Assembly: GCA_002408105.1 (NCBI GenBank)
Contig: DHQM01000242.1
Coordinates: 11,628-24,540, forward strand
Length of the DNA stretch: 12,913 bases
Reading direction: 5' to 3'
From: Gammaproteobacteria bacterium UBA5338
Lineage (GTDB): Bacteria > Pseudomonadota > Gammaproteobacteria > Pseudomonadales > UBA5862
Shown: in pieces, positions 1 through 8,045 of the stretch
How positions within the stretch are numbered: position 1 is the stretch's first letter
Layout: every line of letters begins with the position of its first letter
Notes under the pieces: model-generated
Databases searched by the model: none
What the model saw: only the letters and a program-made list of their open reading frames with translations
What the model was told of the DNA's origin: nothing
Translations under genes and position numbers: made by a program

Positions 1-1
1 A

Positions 2-199
2 CCCATGCGGACAGTTTCTGGTGTGAACTTTCCAGTCCTGGAGGTGCCGCGTCGGGCGGGCGACCCGCCGGCACTGGTTGCCGACAATGCCCGCATCCTC
101 GCAACCCTGGATTGGCGTCCGCGTTACGATGACATCGAGACCATTGTCGCGTCTGCACTCAAATGGGAGACGCAGCTGCGCGATGGAGTGTGGAGCTAG
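2..199 (+). CDS. galE: UDP-glucose 4-epimerase, C-terminal fragment (5' end outside window)
   Basis: This is the last 65 codons of a gene that begins before the window, ending at TAG 197-199. The product interconverts UDP-glucose and UDP-galactose in the cytoplasm using bound NAD. Only the C-terminal substrate-binding part is visible. It shows the family's RRAGDPPALVAD stretch, then a helix and the W-x-P-R-Y-D element followed by a final helix ending near the tryptophan of KWE, the usual GalE C-terminus. The Rossmann fold and the catalytic Tyr/Lys lie outside the window, so activity cannot be judged. galU follows 85 bases downstream on the same strand, which fits a UDP-sugar supply cluster. 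The ATG at position 5 is an internal methionine and not the start. A related epimerase of the same extended SDR family is possible but less likely given the close tail match. Confidence 0.88.
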   Translation, partial: PMRTVSGVNFPVLEVPRRAGDPPALVADNARILATLDWRPRYDDIETIVASALKWETQLRDGVWS

Positions 200-284
200 A
201 TTGGTTCGCAATCGTGCAGGTGGCATGTTTAGTGTATGCATCCGCTATGGATCAGTTCGAGTGTTGTTCAGTTAAGGAAATCCT

Positions 285-1121
285 ATGATTCGTAAATGTC
301 TGTATCCCGTCGCCGGCTATGGCACACGCTTTCTTCCAGCGACCAAGGCCATGCCAAAAGAAATGTTGCCCGTGGTGAACAAACCACTGGTGCAGTACGG
401 GGTTGAGGAAGCCATGCAGGCGGGCATTACGGAAATGGCCTTCGTGACTGGGCGCACCAAACGTTCCATTGAGGACCATTTCGATCGCAGTTACGAGTTG
501 GAGCACCAAATCGAAGGAAGCGGCAAAGAGGCGTACCTCGAAGGCATCCGCAACATCATTGACCACTGCACGTTTTCATACACCCGCCAGATTGCGATGA
601 AGGGACTCGGACACGCCATTCTCACCGGACGCACGCTCATCGGTGACCAGCCCTTTGCCGTTATCCTCTCCGATGACTTGTGCATCAACGATGGCGATGC
701 GGTGCTGACCCAAATGGTGCAACTCTACAAGCAGTTTCGCTGCAGCATCGTGGCCATTGAGGAGGTGCCGGCTGATCAGACCCACAAATACGGCGTGATT
801 GCTGGGGAGCCGATGAAAGAAGGGCTTTGGCGCATTACCGACATGGTTGAAAAACCAAAGCCAGCCGATGCGCCAAGCAACCTCGCGATCATCGGGCGCT
901 ACATCCTCACTCCAGACATCTTTGACATCATCGAGAGCACACCCGCGGGCAAGAACGGCGAGGTCCAGATCACCGACGCGCTCCTGACGCAGGCCCAGAA
1001 GGGTTGTGTGCTGGGCTACCAGTTCCAGGGCCGGCGGTTCGACTGCGGGAGCGTCGATGGTTTCGTGGATGCGACCAACTACGCGTACCAGCACCTGTAC
1101 AAGAACGGCACCGGCCGGTAA
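285..1121 (+). CDS. galU: UTP-glucose-1-phosphate uridylyltransferase (UDP-glucose pyrophosphorylase)
   Basis: The enzyme makes UDP-glucose and pyrophosphate from UTP and glucose-1-phosphate, supplying glucosyl donors for LPS, capsule and other glycans, and the substrate of the GalE encoded just upstream. The 278-residue length is normal for bacterial GalU. The N-terminal nucleotide-binding signature runs GYGTRFLPATKAMPKEM (residues 11-27). A GLGHA motif lies near 107-111, the SDD metal/nucleotide loop at 129-131, and VEKP in the sugar-binding region. The C-terminus has the FDCGS motif (GalU type) that helps separate it from RfbA-like thymidylyltransferases. ATG 285 is supported by AAGGAA at 274-279, with AGGA six bases from the start. 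The phosphomannomutase gene starts 21 bases after the TAA, so the two are probably co-transcribed. I see no convincing sigma70 promoter in 200-284. Confidence 0.96.
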   Translation: MIRKCLYPVAGYGTRFLPATKAMPKEMLPVVNKPLVQYGVEEAMQAGITEMAFVTGRTKRSIEDHFDRSYELEHQIEGSGKEAYLEGIRNIIDHCTFSYTRQIAMKGLGHAILTGRTLIGDQPFAVILSDDLCINDGDAVLTQMVQLYKQFRCSIVAIEEVPADQTHKYGVIAGEPMKEGLWRITDMVEKPKPADAPSNLAIIGRYILTPDIFDIIESTPAGKNGEVQITDALLTQAQKGCVLGYQFQGRRFDCGSVDGFVDATNYAYQHLYKNGTGR

Positions 1122-1142
1122 AGGGAGGCGACGAGACGAACC

Positions 1143-2513
1143 ATGCCAGCGAAATCAAATACCCTGGAGTGTTTCAAGGCCTACGACATTCGTGGTCGCC
1201 TGCCTGATCAACTGAACGAAGACATCGCCTATCGCATCGGCGCGGCCTATGCCGCGTTCTTGAAGCCGAGCAAGGTGGTCATTGGGCACGACATCCGCCT
1301 GTCGAGTCCGGCCATCGCTGCTGCGGTGCAACGCGGGTTGCTGGACGCGGGCGTGGATGTGTACGACATTGGGCAATGTGGCACCGAAGAGGTGTACTTT
1401 TCTACCTTTGACTATCAAATGGATGGCGGCATCATGGTGACCGCCAGCCACAACCCCAAAGACTACAACGGCATGAAGCTGGTGCGCGAGTCGGCCAAGC
1501 CGATCAGCGGAGACACGGGGCTCAAGGAGATTGAGCGGTTGGCTTTGGCGGGTGATTTTGCACCGGCGAGTGAACCCGGACAGGTGTACCAACTGGATCA
1601 CCGCGGGCGGTATCTCCCGCACTTGCTGGAATATGTCGAAGTCGCCTCGCTCCGCCCGCTAAAAATCGTTTCCAATGCGGGAAACGGAGGCGCGGGAGAG
1701 GTGATCGAACGCCTCGCCGCCCTGTTGCCCTTCGAGTTCATCCCGGTGTTTCACGAACCGGATGGCGAGTTTCCCAATGGGGTGCCAAACCCGCTGTTGG
1801 AGGAGAACCGCGGGCCCACGGTCGCAGCGATCCGAGACCACCAGGCGGACCTTGGAATTGCCTGGGATGGTGATTTTGACCGCTGTTTCCTGTTCGATGA
1901 GGCCGGGCGGTTCATCGAGGGTTATTACATCGTGGGGCTGCTCGCCGAAGCCTTTCTGAAAAAGCAGGATCAGCAGAAAATCGTGCACGACCCGCGCCTC
2001 ACATGGAACACGATCGACATCGTCGAATCCCTGGGCGGCACAGCAATCCAAAGCAAAACCGGGCACGCGTTCATCAAGGAGCGAATGCGAAAAGAGGATG
2101 CCGTGTACGGTGGAGAGATGAGTGCACATCACTACTTTCGGGATTTTTCCTACTGCGACAGTGGCATGATTCCGTGGTTGTTGGTCGCAGAATTGATGTG
2201 CAAGCGCGGCGTGCCCTTGTCGCAGCTGGTTGATGACCGCATGCGCCTGTTCCCGGTGAGTGGTGAGATCAATCGCCGCCTACAAGACCCGGCCACCACG
2301 ATCGAGGCCATTGAGACCCACTATGCGCGCGATGCGACCGACACCGACCACACCGATGGGCTCAGCATGGCGTTTGAGCAATGGCGGTTCAATGTACGCA
2401 TGTCGAACACCGAGCCTGTTGTACGCCTGAACGTCGAGACCCGGGGTGATCCGGCCCTGTTGGCAGAAAAAACCCGCGAACTGCTGGGCCGGATTGGCGG
2501 AGAGCCTGCCTAG
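1143..2513 (+). CDS. manB: phosphomannomutase / phosphoglucomutase, CpsG (ManB) type
   Basis: This is an alpha-D-phosphohexomutase that moves phosphate between C6 and C1 of mannose and possibly glucose, giving Man-1-P for GDP-mannose or Glc-1-P for GalU. All four family loops are present: the phosphoserine loop TASHNP with catalytic Ser102, the metal loop DGDFDR with Asp242, Asp244 and Asp246, the sugar-specificity loop GGEMSAHH (323-330), and the phosphate-binding loop RMSNTEP (419-425). At 456 residues it equals E. coli CpsG in length and resembles it throughout, including the N-terminal [12 protein letters not shown] 1143 has GGGAGG at 1123-1128 upstream, a slightly long spacing of 14 bases. 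No manA or manC is nearby. With galU as neighbour, a Glc-1-P-forming (PGM or dual) role is plausible. Substrate preference cannot be read from sequence, so the symbol is by similarity. Confidence 0.93.
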   Translation: MPAKSNTLECFKAYDIRGRLPDQLNEDIAYRIGAAYAAFLKPSKVVIGHDIRLSSPAIAAAVQRGLLDAGVDVYDIGQCGTEEVYFSTFDYQMDGGIMVTASHNPKDYNGMKLVRESAKPISGDTGLKEIERLALAGDFAPASEPGQVYQLDHRGRYLPHLLEYVEVASLRPLKIVSNAGNGGAGEVIERLAALLPFEFIPVFHEPDGEFPNGVPNPLLEENRGPTVAAIRDHQADLGIAWDGDFDRCFLFDEAGRFIEGYYIVGLLAEAFLKKQDQQKIVHDPRLTWNTIDIVESLGGTAIQSKTGHAFIKERMRKEDAVYGGEMSAHHYFRDFSYCDSGMIPWLLVAELMCKRGVPLSQLVDDRMRLFPVSGEINRRLQDPATTIEAIETHYARDATDTDHTDGLSMAFEQWRFNVRMSNTEPVVRLNVETRGDPALLAEKTRELLGRIGGEPA

Positions 2514-2514
2514 T

Positions 2515-2541
2515 CGGGTTGGGCACCAGCGGCCGAACCCG
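2515..2541. terminator. stem-loop between the convergent manB and pgi ends, possible bidirectional terminator
   Basis: CGGGTT (2515-2520) pairs perfectly with AACCCG (2536-2541). After one mismatch three further inner pairs are possible (2522-2524 with 2532-2534). The hairpin starts two bases after the manB stop and ends 20 bases from the pgi stop, where a shared terminator is expected. No T-tract follows on either strand, so intrinsic termination is uncertain. It could instead stabilise the 3' ends or act with Rho. Confidence 0.3.
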
Positions 2542-2561
2542 CATCATCCGGTGCAGAGGAT

Positions 2562-4247
2562 TCAGGCATTGGCGGTGCGGTAGCTGCGGATGAGCGCAGC
2601 GGTCGAAGCGTCGAGTTCTTCAGGCAGGGGGGTGGTTCCGGTCAGCAGCGGGTGGTAGGCATCGCTCAGCGCCTTGCCGAGTTCAACCCCCCACTGGTCG
2701 AAGGCATTGATGTTCCAAATCAGGCTCTGCACGTAGACCTTGTGCTCGTACAGGGCGAGCAAGGCGCCGAGATTTGCTGGGTCCAGTTGTTGCAGAAGCA
2801 AGGTGTTGCTCGGGCGGTTGCCGGGCACCGCGCGGTGTGGCGCCAGCCGTTTGGCCTCCCGAGCCTCGACTCCTGCGTTGCACATTTCCGCTTCAGCTTC
2901 TTCCAGCGTCTTGCCCCACATCAGCGCACGGCTTTGTGCCAGGCAATTGGCGAACAGGTGGTCCTGGTGGTCATCGACTGCTGTGATTGGCTGAAGAGCG
3001 ACAATAAAATCGGCCGGGATCAGCTGGGTGCCCTGGTGCAGCAGTTGGTGGAATGAGTGCTGCCCTATGGTTCCTGGAGTGCCCCAGATCACGCTGCCGG
3101 TGGGGTAATCAATCGGGCCTCCGTCGCGGGTGCAGGACTTGCCATTGCTTTCCATGTCCAGCTGCTGGAGAAAGTCGGGGAGCTGGCGCAGCCCCTCTGC
3201 ATAGGGAAGAATCACGTGAGAACGGGCGCCCCACAGGTTTTGGTACCAGACGCCAAGCAGCGCAAGCAGCACGGGTAGGTTTTCCTCGGGGGCTGCGCTG
3301 CGGAAGTGACTGTCCATTGCGCGGGCGCCCGCCAGCAGCGCCTCAAACTGCGCTGGGCCCACAGCGAATAAAATCGGCAGACCGATCGCAGACCACAGCG
3401 AGTAGCGCCCTCCGACCCAGTCCCACATGGGGAATACCTGCTCCGCTTCAATGCCGAATTCCACGGCCTTGGGTACATTTGCCGAGACGGCGACAAAATG
3501 GCGCGCGATGGCGTCCGCGCGGCCGCCCGCTGCGGCCAGCACCCATTCACGCGCAGCCAGTGCATTTTTGCGTGTCTCCAGCGTGCCGAACGATTTCGAA
3601 GCGACGACGAACAGGGTTTCTTCCGGGTCCAGGTGTTGCGTGGTCTGGAGGAAGTCCTCCCCATCGATGTTGGCGAGAAAGTGGCATTGAAACCGCCCGT
3701 TGTGGAATGGCCGCAAGGCCGCAGTCACCAACCGCGGGCCGAGGTCCGAACCACCGATCCCGATGTTGACGATTTGGCGGATGCGGCGGCCGGAAAAACC
3801 GCGCCAGTCTCCGCGCTCCAGTGATTGGTACAGGCCCAGCAGGCGGGATTGGGTATCATGCACCGCCGACTCGACTTCCAAACCAGGCCGGTCCCTGTAG
3901 CTGCCCCTCAGTGCGACATGGAGAGCGGGCCGGCTTTCGGTGGCATTGATCGGCGCGCCTTCGAACATTGCCGTGACCGAGGCTGGCACCTCAGCGGCGT
4001 GCCCCAGACCAACCAGCGCATCCATAACCGGTCCATTGATCCAGTTCTTCGAATAATCCAGCGTGATGCCAGCCGCGGACACGCAATACCGATCCGCCCT
4101 GGTGTGCCCGTCGGGTGCGGCGAACAGTGACCGCAGCGTAGTGCCGGCGTAGCCCTTGGCCGCTTCGACGACCCGACGCCAAGCCTCGGCGAGTTGGGTG
4201 TCGTCTGGGTGTGGGATGGATGGAACGGGGGTCTGCGACAGGTTCAT
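2562..4247 (-). CDS. pgi: glucose-6-phosphate isomerase
   Basis: The enzyme interconverts glucose-6-phosphate and fructose-6-phosphate in the cytoplasm, feeding both the mannose and glucose arms of the neighbouring sugar-nucleotide genes. The product is 561 residues, near the 549 of E. coli Pgi. Signatures in order: IGIGGSDLGP (162-171), the phosphate-binding SKSFGTLET (218-226), DWVGGRYSLWSAIG (276-289), Glu366 in MESNGK, His397 in GQHSF, and the C-terminal FDQWGVELGK (516-525) with Lys525. Those Glu, His and Lys correspond to the catalytic residues of the family. The reading frame stays open to 4562, but the start is placed at ATG 4247 because homology begins there and AGGA lies seven bases upstream. 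The extra N-terminal residues would be non-conserved and would cross the divergent promoter region and part of the DUF1244 gene. It converges on manB with a 48-base gap. Confidence 0.96.
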   Translation of the reverse strand: MNLSQTPVPSIPHPDDTQLAEAWRRVVEAAKGYAGTTLRSLFAAPDGHTRADRYCVSAAGITLDYSKNWINGPVMDALVGLGHAAEVPASVTAMFEGAPINATESRPALHVALRGSYRDRPGLEVESAVHDTQSRLLGLYQSLERGDWRGFSGRRIRQIVNIGIGGSDLGPRLVTAALRPFHNGRFQCHFLANIDGEDFLQTTQHLDPEETLFVVASKSFGTLETRKNALAAREWVLAAAGGRADAIARHFVAVSANVPKAVEFGIEAEQVFPMWDWVGGRYSLWSAIGLPILFAVGPAQFEALLAGARAMDSHFRSAAPEENLPVLLALLGVWYQNLWGARSHVILPYAEGLRQLPDFLQQLDMESNGKSCTRDGGPIDYPTGSVIWGTPGTIGQHSFHQLLHQGTQLIPADFIVALQPITAVDDHQDHLFANCLAQSRALMWGKTLEEAEAEMCNAGVEAREAKRLAPHRAVPGNRPSNTLLLQQLDPANLGALLALYEHKVYVQSLIWNINAFDQWGVELGKALSDAYHPLLTGTTPLPEELDASTAALIRSYRTANA

Positions 4248-4305
4248 ACTGGAGTCCTGTTCAGGCAATCTGTGGCATGTGGAAAGGCCTTGCTCGGTCC
4301 TTGGT

Positions 4306-4334
4306 ATCATCGTCGGAGTCGTGCCGGCCCGCAA
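4306..4334 (-). promoter_or_regulatory. weak sigma70-like promoter candidate for pgi
   Basis: Read on the minus strand, TTGCGG (4334-4329) and GATGAT (4311-4306) are separated by 17 bases and lie about 60 bases upstream of the pgi start. The -35 matches consensus at three of six positions and the -10 at four of six. The -35 lies inside the stem-loop at 4325-4344. This is a match by eye in a GC-rich region and may be chance. Confidence 0.2.
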
Positions 4335-4344
4335 GTCCGGGCCG
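4325..4344. other. 7-bp GC-rich inverted repeat in the divergent pgi / DUF1244 intergenic region
   Basis: CGGCCCG (4325-4331) and CGGGCCG (4338-4344) are perfect complements around a six-base loop. The repeat sits in the 184-base region between two divergent starts, 77 bases from the pgi ATG and 87 bases from the DUF1244 ATG. No T-tract follows on either strand, so it is not a standard terminator. It may be a dyad operator or a 5' leader hairpin. The rest of 4248-4431 shows only the two ribosome binding sites and the weak promoter candidate. Confidence 0.4.
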
Positions 4345-4431
4345 CTCGGCTGCTCCGTGTGTCTCCTCTGATGGGAACTCGGGGTCGGGTATTGAGATAG
4401 ATTGAATTGCAATGAATCGGAGGGAGACTCG

Positions 4432-4683
4432 ATGTCGGGTGCAGACACACAGACACAGATTGAGGCAGCAGTACTGCGGCGGTTGCTTGGGCATCTGCGG
4501 GAGCACACCGAGGTGCAGAACATCGACCTGATGAATCTCGCTGGGTTTTGCCGCAACTGCATAGCAAAGTGGTGGGTCGAGGAGGCGGAGCGCCACGGTA
4601 CTCCTTTGGAATACGAAAGCGCCCGCGAGCAGGTCTACGGCATGGCGTACCCGGAGTGGAAGCGGCTGTACCAAAAGCCGTGA
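4432..4683 (+). CDS. DUF1244 family small protein, function unknown
   Basis: The product has 83 residues and is recognised as DUF1244, a compact, mostly helical family widespread in proteobacteria, by its core NIDLMNLAGFCRNCIAKW (30-47). The two cysteines of CRNC (Cys40, Cys43) and the following KWW are the conserved features. A second conserved stretch near the C-terminus runs YGMAYPEWKRLYQ (69-81). There is no signal peptide or membrane segment, so it is probably cytoplasmic. ATG 4432 is chosen over the in-frame ATG 4402 because GGAGGGAG (4419-4426) ends five bases upstream of it, and the added residues would be unlike the family. It is divergent from pgi and convergent with phoU, so it is probably monocistronic and not part of either system. 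The cysteine pair could bind metal or be redox-active, but that is inference. Confidence 0.88.
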   Translation: MSGADTQTQIEAAVLRRLLGHLREHTEVQNIDLMNLAGFCRNCIAKWWVEEAERHGTPLEYESAREQVYGMAYPEWKRLYQKP

Positions 4684-4692
4684 ACAGCGGGT

Positions 4693-4707
4693 GGGCGTGT
4701 TCCGCCC
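4693..4707. terminator. short GC hairpin between the convergent DUF1244 and phoU ends
   Basis: GGGCG (4693-4697) pairs with CGCCC (4703-4707) around a five-base loop, filling half of the 30-base gap between the two stop codons. It would lie at the end of both the DUF1244 transcript and the phoB-phoU cluster transcript. No run of T follows on either strand, so it is only a candidate terminator. Confidence 0.35.
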
Positions 4708-4713
4708 GAAGCG

Positions 4714-5484
4714 CTAGGTCTCCTCGGGGGGGTGGTCGGTTGAGGTTTCGGCGTCCGGAGCCTCTGTCGTCTGGCCTTCCAAGGCGCGGGCGTAGCGTTG
4801 TTTTTGCTCGAAGCCGATGTGGCGAATGTCGGTTCCATGCACACTGTAGACAATGTACTCGCAGATGTTTTTGGCGTGGTCGCCAATGCGCTCCAGTGCG
4901 CGGGCCGACCACATGGTGTTGAGTACCCGGCGGATGGAGCGGGGGTCTTCCATCATGATGGTCATCAATTGGCGCATAACCGCGTCGTATTCGCGGTCCA
5001 CCTCCTTGTCCTCTGCGATGATTTTCAAAGCGGCTTGCGCGTCCATCCGGGCGAAGGCATTGAGGGCATTGTGCAGCATTGAGCGCACGTGGCCGCTCAG
5101 GTGTTTGATCTCGATGAATCGGGTCGCTGGTGGTTCGAGGCGGGCGAGCTCGTAGGAGAGCTTGGCGATCTTCTCGGCTTCGTCACCAATGCGCTCCAGG
5201 TCGGTGATGGTTTTGAGGATGGACACGACCAGGCGCAGGTCGCGGGCTGTCGGTTGGCGTCGAGCGATGAGTTGGGTGCAAGCGTGGTCAATCTGCACCT
5301 CCATGGTGTTGACCTGGATGTCTGCTTCTACGACGCCGTCGGCAAGCAGTGTATTGCTGTCCAGGAGCGCCAGCGCCGCGTCGCGGATCTGGTCCTCGAC
5401 GATGCCGCCCATGGCCAACACCTGCGAACGGATGGAATCCAATTCCTGGTCGTACTGTTCACTGATGTGTTCTGGTTTCTCCAT
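4714..5484 (-). CDS. phoU: PhoU, phosphate signalling and Pst regulator
   Basis: PhoU is a cytoplasmic metal-binding three-helix-repeat protein that links the state of the Pst transporter to the kinase PhoR, keeping the Pho regulon off when phosphate is plentiful. Two tandem PhoU repeats are visible, each with an E-R-I-G-D helix: LERIGDEAEKI in the first half and LERIGDHAKNICEYI in the second. RQPTARDLRLV and the RQLMTIMMED stretch are also typical. From ATG 5484 the product is 256 residues, compared with 241 in E. coli, the extra being a hydrophilic acidic tail after the FEQKQR region. This start aligns with E. coli PhoU at HISEQYDQELDSIR. GGAG lies very close (one base) upstream. ATG 5511, which overlaps the pstB stop, is an alternative adding nine residues. 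It follows pstB by 19 bases and ends the cluster. Confidence 0.94.
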   Translation of the reverse strand: MEKPEHISEQYDQELDSIRSQVLAMGGIVEDQIRDAALALLDSNTLLADGVVEADIQVNTMEVQIDHACTQLIARRQPTARDLRLVVSILKTITDLERIGDEAEKIAKLSYELARLEPPATRFIEIKHLSGHVRSMLHNALNAFARMDAQAALKIIAEDKEVDREYDAVMRQLMTIMMEDPRSIRRVLNTMWSARALERIGDHAKNICEYIVYSVHGTDIRHIGFEQKQRYARALEGQTTEAPDAETSTDHPPEET

Positions 5485-5503
5485 GCTCCGCCCCGTGCGC
5501 TCG

Positions 5504-6370
5504 TCAACCATAACGGCCTGTGATGTAGTCTTCGGTTTGTTTGTGACGTGGGTTGGTGAACAGTTGGTCGGTGTTGTCAAATTCGACCAGCTCACCCAAG
5601 TACATAAACGCAGTGTAGTCCGAGACCCGCGCAGCCTGTTGCATGTTGTGGGTCACGATCAGAATTGTGTAGTCCGCTTTGAGTTCGTAGATCAACTCTT
5701 CGATTTTGAGGGTAGAGATGGGGTCCAACGCGGACGCGGGCTCATCCAACAGAATCACCGACGGCTCGACCGCGACCGCACGGGCAATCACCAGGCGCTG
5801 CTGCTGTCCACCGGATAGACCCATGGCGCTGTCATCCAGGCGGTCTTTGACCTCGTCCCAGAGTGCGGCGCTCTTCAGTGCCCGTTCCACGCGCTCGTCC
5901 AGCTCTCGACGCGGTTGGGGACCTTTGAGCCGCAAACCGTACGCGACGTTTTCGTAGATCGATTTCGGAAAGGGGTTGGGTTTTTGGAACACCATACCGA
6001 CGTGGCGTCGCAGGCTTGCGACGTCGACACTGGGCGCATGGATGTCTGCGCCGTCGAGCAAAATATGCCCCTCGATGCGGACGCCGTCGACCAGGTCGTT
6101 CATCCGGTTGAAGCAGCGCAGCAGCGTCGACTTTCCGCAGCCACTGGGGCCGATGAACGCAGTGACCTTGCGCTCTGGAATCTGCATGTTGATGTCGTGC
6201 AGGGCCTGCTTGTCACCGTAGTAGAGGTTGAGGTTCTTCACCTCTAGGCACACCGGTGTGTCGCGCCGCTCTGTTTGGTTCTGGGCTGCGGTGGGTGGGC
6301 GAGGCACAGCCACTGAAACAGGGGTGGTGTTTTTTGCCTCGCCCGGTTGGATGTCAGTTTTCGAGCGCAC
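5504..6370 (-). CDS. pstB: phosphate ABC transporter ATP-binding protein PstB
   Basis: PstB is the cytoplasmic ATPase that drives phosphate import through PstC-PstA. All ABC motifs are intact: Walker A GPSGCGKS (74-81), Q-loop Gln129 in FQKPNPFP, signature LSGGQQQR (185-192), Walker B VILLDE with Glu210, D-loop SALDP, and H-loop His241. The C-terminus [10 protein letters not shown] is nearly identical to E. coli PstB. The start is GTG 6370, which overlaps the end of pstA by 17 bases. GGGAG lies about nine bases upstream within pstA, and the next internal ATG would cut into the nucleotide-binding domain. This gives 288 residues, about 30 more than E. coli, as a hydrophilic Pro/Thr/Ala-rich leader (1-38) with no recognised domain. 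The overlap suggests translational coupling to pstA. Confidence 0.96.
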   Translation of the reverse strand: MRSKTDIQPGEAKNTTPVSVAVPRPPTAAQNQTERRDTPVCLEVKNLNLYYGDKQALHDINMQIPERKVTAFIGPSGCGKSTLLRCFNRMNDLVDGVRIEGHILLDGADIHAPSVDVASLRRHVGMVFQKPNPFPKSIYENVAYGLRLKGPQPRRELDERVERALKSAALWDEVKDRLDDSAMGLSGGQQQRLVIARAVAVEPSVILLDEPASALDPISTLKIEELIYELKADYTILIVTHNMQQAARVSDYTAFMYLGELVEFDNTDQLFTNPRHKQTEDYITGRYG

Positions 6371-8030
6371 GGTACTTCTCCCGCAGGTGATTTCTCATCA
6401 AGATGACGGTGAGGTTCAGCACGATGATCACAGCGACCAGGAGAAACGCCGTGGCATAGACGAGTGGCCTGGCTGCTTCAACGTTGGGGCTTTGAAACCC
6501 AACATCGTAAATGTGAAATCCCAGGTGCATGAATTTTCGGTCAAGGTGCAAATACGGGAAATTGCCATCAAAAGGCAATTCCGGTGCCAGCTTGACCACG
6601 CCGACCAGCATCAGCGGGGCAACTTCGCCGGCAGCGCGCGCAATTGCGAGAATCACCCCGGTCATGATCGATGGACTCGCCATGGGCAGCACGACCTTCC
6701 AGAGGGTTTCAAACTTGGTTGCTCCGAGCGCCAGGCTGCCCTCGCGCACTGCGCGAGGAATCCGGCTCAGGCCTTCCTCGGTCGATACGATGACCACCGG
6801 AACGGTCAAGATGGCCAGCGTCATCGAGGCCCATAGGATGCCCGGCGTGCCGAAGGTGGGTGCCGGCAAGGCTTCTGGAAACAACGCCTCGTCGACGGTT
6901 CCACCGATCAAGTAGACGAAAAAGCCCAGCCCGAAGACACCGTATACGATTGAGGGCACACCCGCCAGGTTGTTCACGGCGATTCGGATCAGCCGAATGA
7001 CAGCGCCCTGACGCGCGTATTCGCGCAGATAGACCGCTGCAATCACGCCAAAGGGCGTGACCATAACGGACATCAGCAACACCATCATCACGGTGCCAAA
7101 GATGGCTGGGAAGACTCCCCCTTCGGTGTTGGCTTCGCGTGGTTCGGTGGATACAAACGTCCAGATGTTGTGGAAGTAGCGTCCCAATTTCTCGATGGTG
7201 CTCAGTGCGTTTGGCTGGGTGGCTTCGACCACATGAGACAGCGGCACACGCACCCCCTCCGAGTGCGCTGTGTCCATCAGGATGATGTCGCGGTCTATGG
7301 CCGCGTACAATGCGTTCAGTTCCTGCTGAAGTACTGCATACTCATCGGCCAGCTGTTGTTCCCGCAGCTCGATATCGGCCAGTGCCTCCGGGGTTGCTTT
7401 GTCTTTCAACTCCAGACTTCGGCGCTCCAGCCGCAACCCCTCGAGTTGGTGGTTGATGCGCCCGATTGCGCCCCGCTGCAACTCCCGCGCCTGCTCACGC
7501 AGCGTCTTGACCCGATCAATCCGTGGCTGCAGTGCTGCCCACGCGGCTGCGCCCTCCGCCACCAGCCTCCCCTCCTCCAACACGGCAGACAGGGTGCCGT
7601 AGAAGTCGCCCCACTCGGTGCGCTCGACGCGGACCAATTCGGTTGGGGTGGAAATCGACTCGATTTGGTGGTGATTGAGCCAGCGGAAGTCCGCGGGTAA
7701 GCGGTCTCGGTTGCCCACCTTGACGAGCCAGCGCTCGATTGATTCGAGCCCGGTGGGAGCGGGGGTCCCCGCGGATTCTGCAAAGCGCTCAGGTGTAACC
7801 TCTTCCGTACCGGCGAGCTGTCCAATCACAACCTCGGTGGTCTCGACTGAGGTGCGGTAGGTGATCTGCAGAATGTCCTGGGGCCAAAAGTGAGCCAAGC
7901 CCCGCGCCGCGATCAAGGCCAGCAGCCCCACGACCACCACCAGACTGATGGCCACCGCACCCGCGTTCAGCCAAATCCAAGGTGCGCCACTGCGCCACCA
8001 AGTGCGAAAATTGCCTTGCTCTGGACTCAT
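6354..8030 (-). CDS. pstA: phosphate ABC transporter permease PstA, enlarged form with periplasmic insert
   Basis: This is one of the two inner-membrane subunits forming the phosphate channel. The C-terminal half (about 305-558) is a standard BPD_transp_1 permease with several hydrophobic helices and the EAA loop that docks PstB, seen as [13 protein letters not shown] (432-444). The product is 558 residues against about 296 in E. coli. The difference is a first transmembrane segment (about 22-42) followed by about 265 periplasmic residues, resembling the DUF3333-type N-terminal region known in Pseudomonas-like PstA. Residues about 165-245 are charged and heptad-like, rich in Leu, Arg, Glu and Gln, and should form a long coiled coil or helical hairpin. 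ATG 8030 lies 15 bases after the pstC stop and has no clear Shine-Dalgarno (nearest AGGG 13 bases away), so it may be translated by coupling to pstC. Confidence 0.94.
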   Translation of the reverse strand: MSPEQGNFRTWWRSGAPWIWLNAGAVAISLVVVVGLLALIAARGLAHFWPQDILQITYRTSVETTEVVIGQLAGTEEVTPERFAESAGTPAPTGLESIERWLVKVGNRDRLPADFRWLNHHQIESISTPTELVRVERTEWGDFYGTLSAVLEEGRLVAEGAAAWAALQPRIDRVKTLREQARELQRGAIGRINHQLEGLRLERRSLELKDKATPEALADIELREQQLADEYAVLQQELNALYAAIDRDIILMDTAHSEGVRVPLSHVVEATQPNALSTIEKLGRYFHNIWTFVSTEPREANTEGGVFPAIFGTVMMVLLMSVMVTPFGVIAAVYLREYARQGAVIRLIRIAVNNLAGVPSIVYGVFGLGFFVYLIGGTVDEALFPEALPAPTFGTPGILWASMTLAILTVPVVIVSTEEGLSRIPRAVREGSLALGATKFETLWKVVLPMASPSIMTGVILAIARAAGEVAPLMLVGVVKLAPELPFDGNFPYLHLDRKFMHLGFHIYDVGFQSPNVEAARPLVYATAFLLVAVIIVLNLTVILMRNHLREKYRALEN

Positions 8031-8045
8031 GGAAGCTGTAGGGCC

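Noticed and set aside
200..284. Possible promoter between galE and galU (TTGGTT with CATGTT at 17-base spacing).
   Set aside because: The matches to -35 and -10 consensus are too weak. The gap is short and co-transcription with galE is equally likely.
576..1094. Minus-strand open frame of 172 codons inside galU.
   Set aside because: No recognisable domain, entirely within a well-conserved galU; a shadow frame.
3574..3600. Pgi phosphate loop reads SKSFGTLET instead of the E. coli SKTFTTQET form.
   Set aside because: As I recall, Pseudomonas-type Pgi proteins have the same variant, and the catalytic Glu, His and Lys are all present, so it is not a sign of altered function.
3053..3769. Long plus-strand open frame (238 codons) opposite pgi.
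   Set aside because: Arg/Pro/Cys-rich translation typical of an antisense shadow in GC-rich DNA; pgi on the other strand is certain.
4248..4562. Open frame extending pgi upstream to 4562, which would give a 666-residue protein.
   Set aside because: The added residues have no family similarity and cross the divergent intergenic region and part of the DUF1244 gene. A good ribosome binding site and the homology both begin at ATG 4247.
6557..6582. Inverted repeat AATTGCC / GGCAATT with a bulge, inside pstA.
   Set aside because: Falls in codons of a normal permease stretch and has no T-tract or regulatory context. It can be explained by coding and is probably chance.
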